NCBI GenBank assembly: GCA_937921805.1
Contig: CAKZUS010000302.1
Span: forward strand, 1-6,246
Direction: 5' to 3'
DNA length: 6,246 nt
From: an uncultured Granulosicoccaceae bacterium
Lineage (GTDB): Bacteria > Pseudomonadota > Gammaproteobacteria > JABXHR01
Shown: positions 4,712-6,246 of the stretch, one piece after another
How positions within the stretch are numbered: position 1 is the stretch's first letter
Layout of the letters: every line of letters starts with the position of its first letter
The notes under the pieces: model-generated
What the model was told of the DNA's origin: nothing
The model's database searches: none
What the model saw: only the letters and a program-made list of their open reading frames with translations
Made by a program: the position numbers and the translations under genes

Positions 4712-6246
4712 ATGGCTGCTCCAACGCAAGACGCTGCGCCGACTACTGCAGATCTTATCGCGACGCCTGTCCCCTGGCGCGACGCCCCCATTGCGCGTCA
4801 AGTCGGGGTGGTGGTTGCGTTGGCCGCTGCGGTCGCTGTCGGGGTGGCGGTGGCGCTGTGGTCGCAAGAACCGGCGTATTCCCCCTTGTTTGGGCAACTC
4901 GGTGAGCAAGATGCCTCCAGCGTGGCGAGTGCTCTGACTGCCAGCGGCGCCGACTTTAAGCTCGATATCGCTACCGGGCAAATCCTGGTGCCTGCAGCGC
5001 TGGTGCAGCAATTGCGCATGCAGCTGGCGGCCGAAGGTCTGCCCAATAGTTCGGCACCGGTGGGTTTGGAGATGCTCAATCAAGAGCAAGATCTTACGAC
5101 AAGCCAGTTTATTGAGACCGCGCGCTATCGGCATGCACTGGAAAACGAGCTGGCGCGTTCGATAGCGAAAGTGCGCAATGTGAAGTCAGCGCGGGTGCAC
5201 TTGGCGTTGCCCAAGTCCACAATTTTTGTACGCCAACGTATTAAGCCTACCGCCTCAGTAGTATTGAGCATGTTCTCGGGGCGCAGGCTGGAAGAGTCCC
5301 AGGTATCGGCGATTGTGCACCTGGTGTCGTCGTCAATTCCGGAGCTCAACGCCTCGCAAGTCACGGTGGTGGATCAAATGGGGCGCTTGCTCAGCGATGG
5401 GCAGTCTCAGAGCGAAATAGGGCAAAGCGGGAAGCAATTTGACTATACCCGCCGCCTAGAGCAGAACTACAGCGATCGGATTGTGAAACTGCTGGAGCCG
5501 TTAGTGGGCTTTGGCAAGGTGCGCGCGCAAATTACCGCGAAGCTGGACTTTACCAGCGAAGAGCAGTCGCGCGAAATCTATGATCCGGCTTCGCAGGTCG
5601 TACGCAGCGAGCAGTTGGCCGAAAACGGGACCAGTGGCTTGAATGCCGCCGTAGGTATTCCGGGTGCCTTGAGTAATCGCCCGCCTGGGGCGGGCACCAC
5701 CGACGCGGAAACTGCCGCGGCGGCAGAAGAGTCTGCCGTCGGCACGGATAGCTCCACACAGTCGCGCTCTTCGACAAGAAACTTTGAGGTGGACAAAACC
5801 GTCAGCTATACCCGCAATGCGGTAGGGGAGATTCAACGCCTGGCTATCGCTGTAGTCATTGATGAAAAACTGGTCACAGCACCCGCACCCGCCGCCGCCG
5901 AGGGAGAGGCCGCAGCGCCGGAAGAAGGAGCTGGCGCCGCTGCGCCACAAGTCAAACGCGAGCCGTATAGCGATGAGGAGATTGCCAAGTTTTTGGGGCT
6001 GATCAAAGAAGGCATTGGCTTTGATGAGGCGCGTGGTGACACCATCAGTCTGGTCAATCAGTCTTTCTTGGAGCAGACCGTCGAGCCACTGCCCGATATG
6101 GCGCTATGGCAGCAAAGCTGGTTTTTGCCGCTGATCAAACAGGTGTTGGCTGGAGTGTTTCTGCTGTTGTTGTTGGTCATGGTGGTGCGCCCGACAGTGC
6201 GCGCCCTGATGTCTCCCTCTGCGCGGATGCTGCAGGTGGCGGGGGC
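4712..6246 (+). CDS. fliF: FliF, flagellar MS-ring protein (3' partial)
   Basis: FliF oligomerises in the inner membrane into the MS ring, the base on which the rod, the C ring and the export gate are built. The frame runs from ATG 4712 to the window edge without a stop: 511 residues of the 560-600 usual for the family. The C-terminal tail that binds FliG is missing. The first membrane helix is at about 31-50 (Val/Ala/Gly-rich, VGVVVALAAAVAVGVAVALW). The periplasmic ring-building domains follow, with conserved stretches YSPLFGQL (56-63), EGLPNSS (108-114), FIETARYRHALENELARSI (133-151), SARVHLALPKSTIFVR (159-174) and ASVVLSM (181-187). The second membrane helix is at about 474-492. A weakly conserved, Ser/Ala-rich collar segment lies at about 305-355, and an Ala/Pro/Glu-rich stretch at about 389-417. 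A ribosome site (CGGAA, 4699-4703) lies 8 bases before the start. fliG would be expected next, outside the window. Confidence 0.96.
   Translation, partial: MAAPTQDAAPTTADLIATPVPWRDAPIARQVGVVVALAAAVAVGVAVALWSQEPAYSPLFGQLGEQDASSVASALTASGADFKLDIATGQILVPAALVQQLRMQLAAEGLPNSSAPVGLEMLNQEQDLTTSQFIETARYRHALENELARSIAKVRNVKSARVHLALPKSTIFVRQRIKPTASVVLSMFSGRRLEESQVSAIVHLVSSSIPELNASQVTVVDQMGRLLSDGQSQSEIGQSGKQFDYTRRLEQNYSDRIVKLLEPLVGFGKVRAQITAKLDFTSEEQSREIYDPASQVVRSEQLAENGTSGLNAAVGIPGALSNRPPGAGTTDAETAAAAEESAVGTDSSTQSRSSTRNFEVDKTVSYTRNAVGEIQRLAIAVVIDEKLVTAPAPAAAEGEAAAPEEGAGAAAPQVKREPYSDEEIAKFLGLIKEGIGFDEARGDTISLVNQSFLEQTVEPLPDMALWQQSWFLPLIKQVLAGVFLLLLLVMVVRPTVRALMSPSARMLQVAG
5679..5741 (+). other. Two strong hairpins inside fliF
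   Basis: GCCCGCC (5679-5685) and GGCGGGC (5689-5695) form a perfect 7-bp all-GC stem with a 3-base loop. CGGCGGCAGA (5718-5727) pairs with TCTGCCGTCG (5732-5741) as a 10-bp stem with one G-T pair and a 4-base loop. Both lie in the codons of the variable collar segment of FliF. No T run follows, so termination is unlikely. They may slow translation or protect the mRNA, or merely reflect GC-rich low-complexity coding sequence. Confidence 0.5.

Noticed and set aside
4529..5134. Open frame on the - strand (201 codons) spanning the fliE-fliF junction
   Set aside because: Antisense to two well-recognised flagellar genes, with no ribosome site or promoter of its own and a His/Arg-rich composition typical of shadow frames.

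Overview
The window is a stretch of a polar-type flagellar gene cluster from a gammaproteobacterium of moderately high GC content. All genes are on the + strand. The order is [fliT-like 3' end] - fleQ - fleS - fleR - fliE - fliF (5' part), which is the order known from Pseudomonas and related marine or halophilic Gammaproteobacteria. The sequence does not fix the genus. There are no tRNA or rRNA genes, mobile elements, CRISPR arrays or integration scars.

Layout: bases 1-204 are the end of a small protein that looks like the flagellar export chaperone FliT. Bases 205-309 are an AT-richer promoter region with a sigma70-like -35 box overlapped by a FleQ-box-like dyad. Bases 310-1770 encode FleQ, the sigma54-dependent master regulator, from a TTG start. 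Bases 1771-1925 hold a dyad/hairpin and a well-matched sigma54 (-24/-12) promoter. Bases 1926-2972 encode the soluble sensor kinase FleS, which overlaps by 17 bases the response regulator FleR (2956-4335). Then follow, with gaps of only 13 and 21 bases, FliE (4349-4690) and FliF (4712 to the window end, C-terminus cut off).

Inferred working: FleQ, whose c-di-GMP contact residues are all present in the same register as in Pseudomonas aeruginosa, activates RNA polymerase-sigma54 at the promoter before fleS. FleS then phosphorylates FleR, which activates later flagellar genes. FliF forms the MS ring of the basal body and FliE joins that ring to the rod. The short gaps after fleR, and the lack of a sigma54 promoter just before fliE, suggest that fleS-fleR-fliE-fliF are at least partly read as one transcript.

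The gene content is a known system and I see no undescribed one. The points most worth a second look are the sigma54 promoter that redefines the fleS start, a dyad about 108 bases upstream of its predicted transcription start, the possible FleQ autoregulatory site, the conserved c-di-GMP pocket, the tight fleR-fliE junction, and an Ala/Pro/Glu-rich insert plus two strong hairpins inside fliF.
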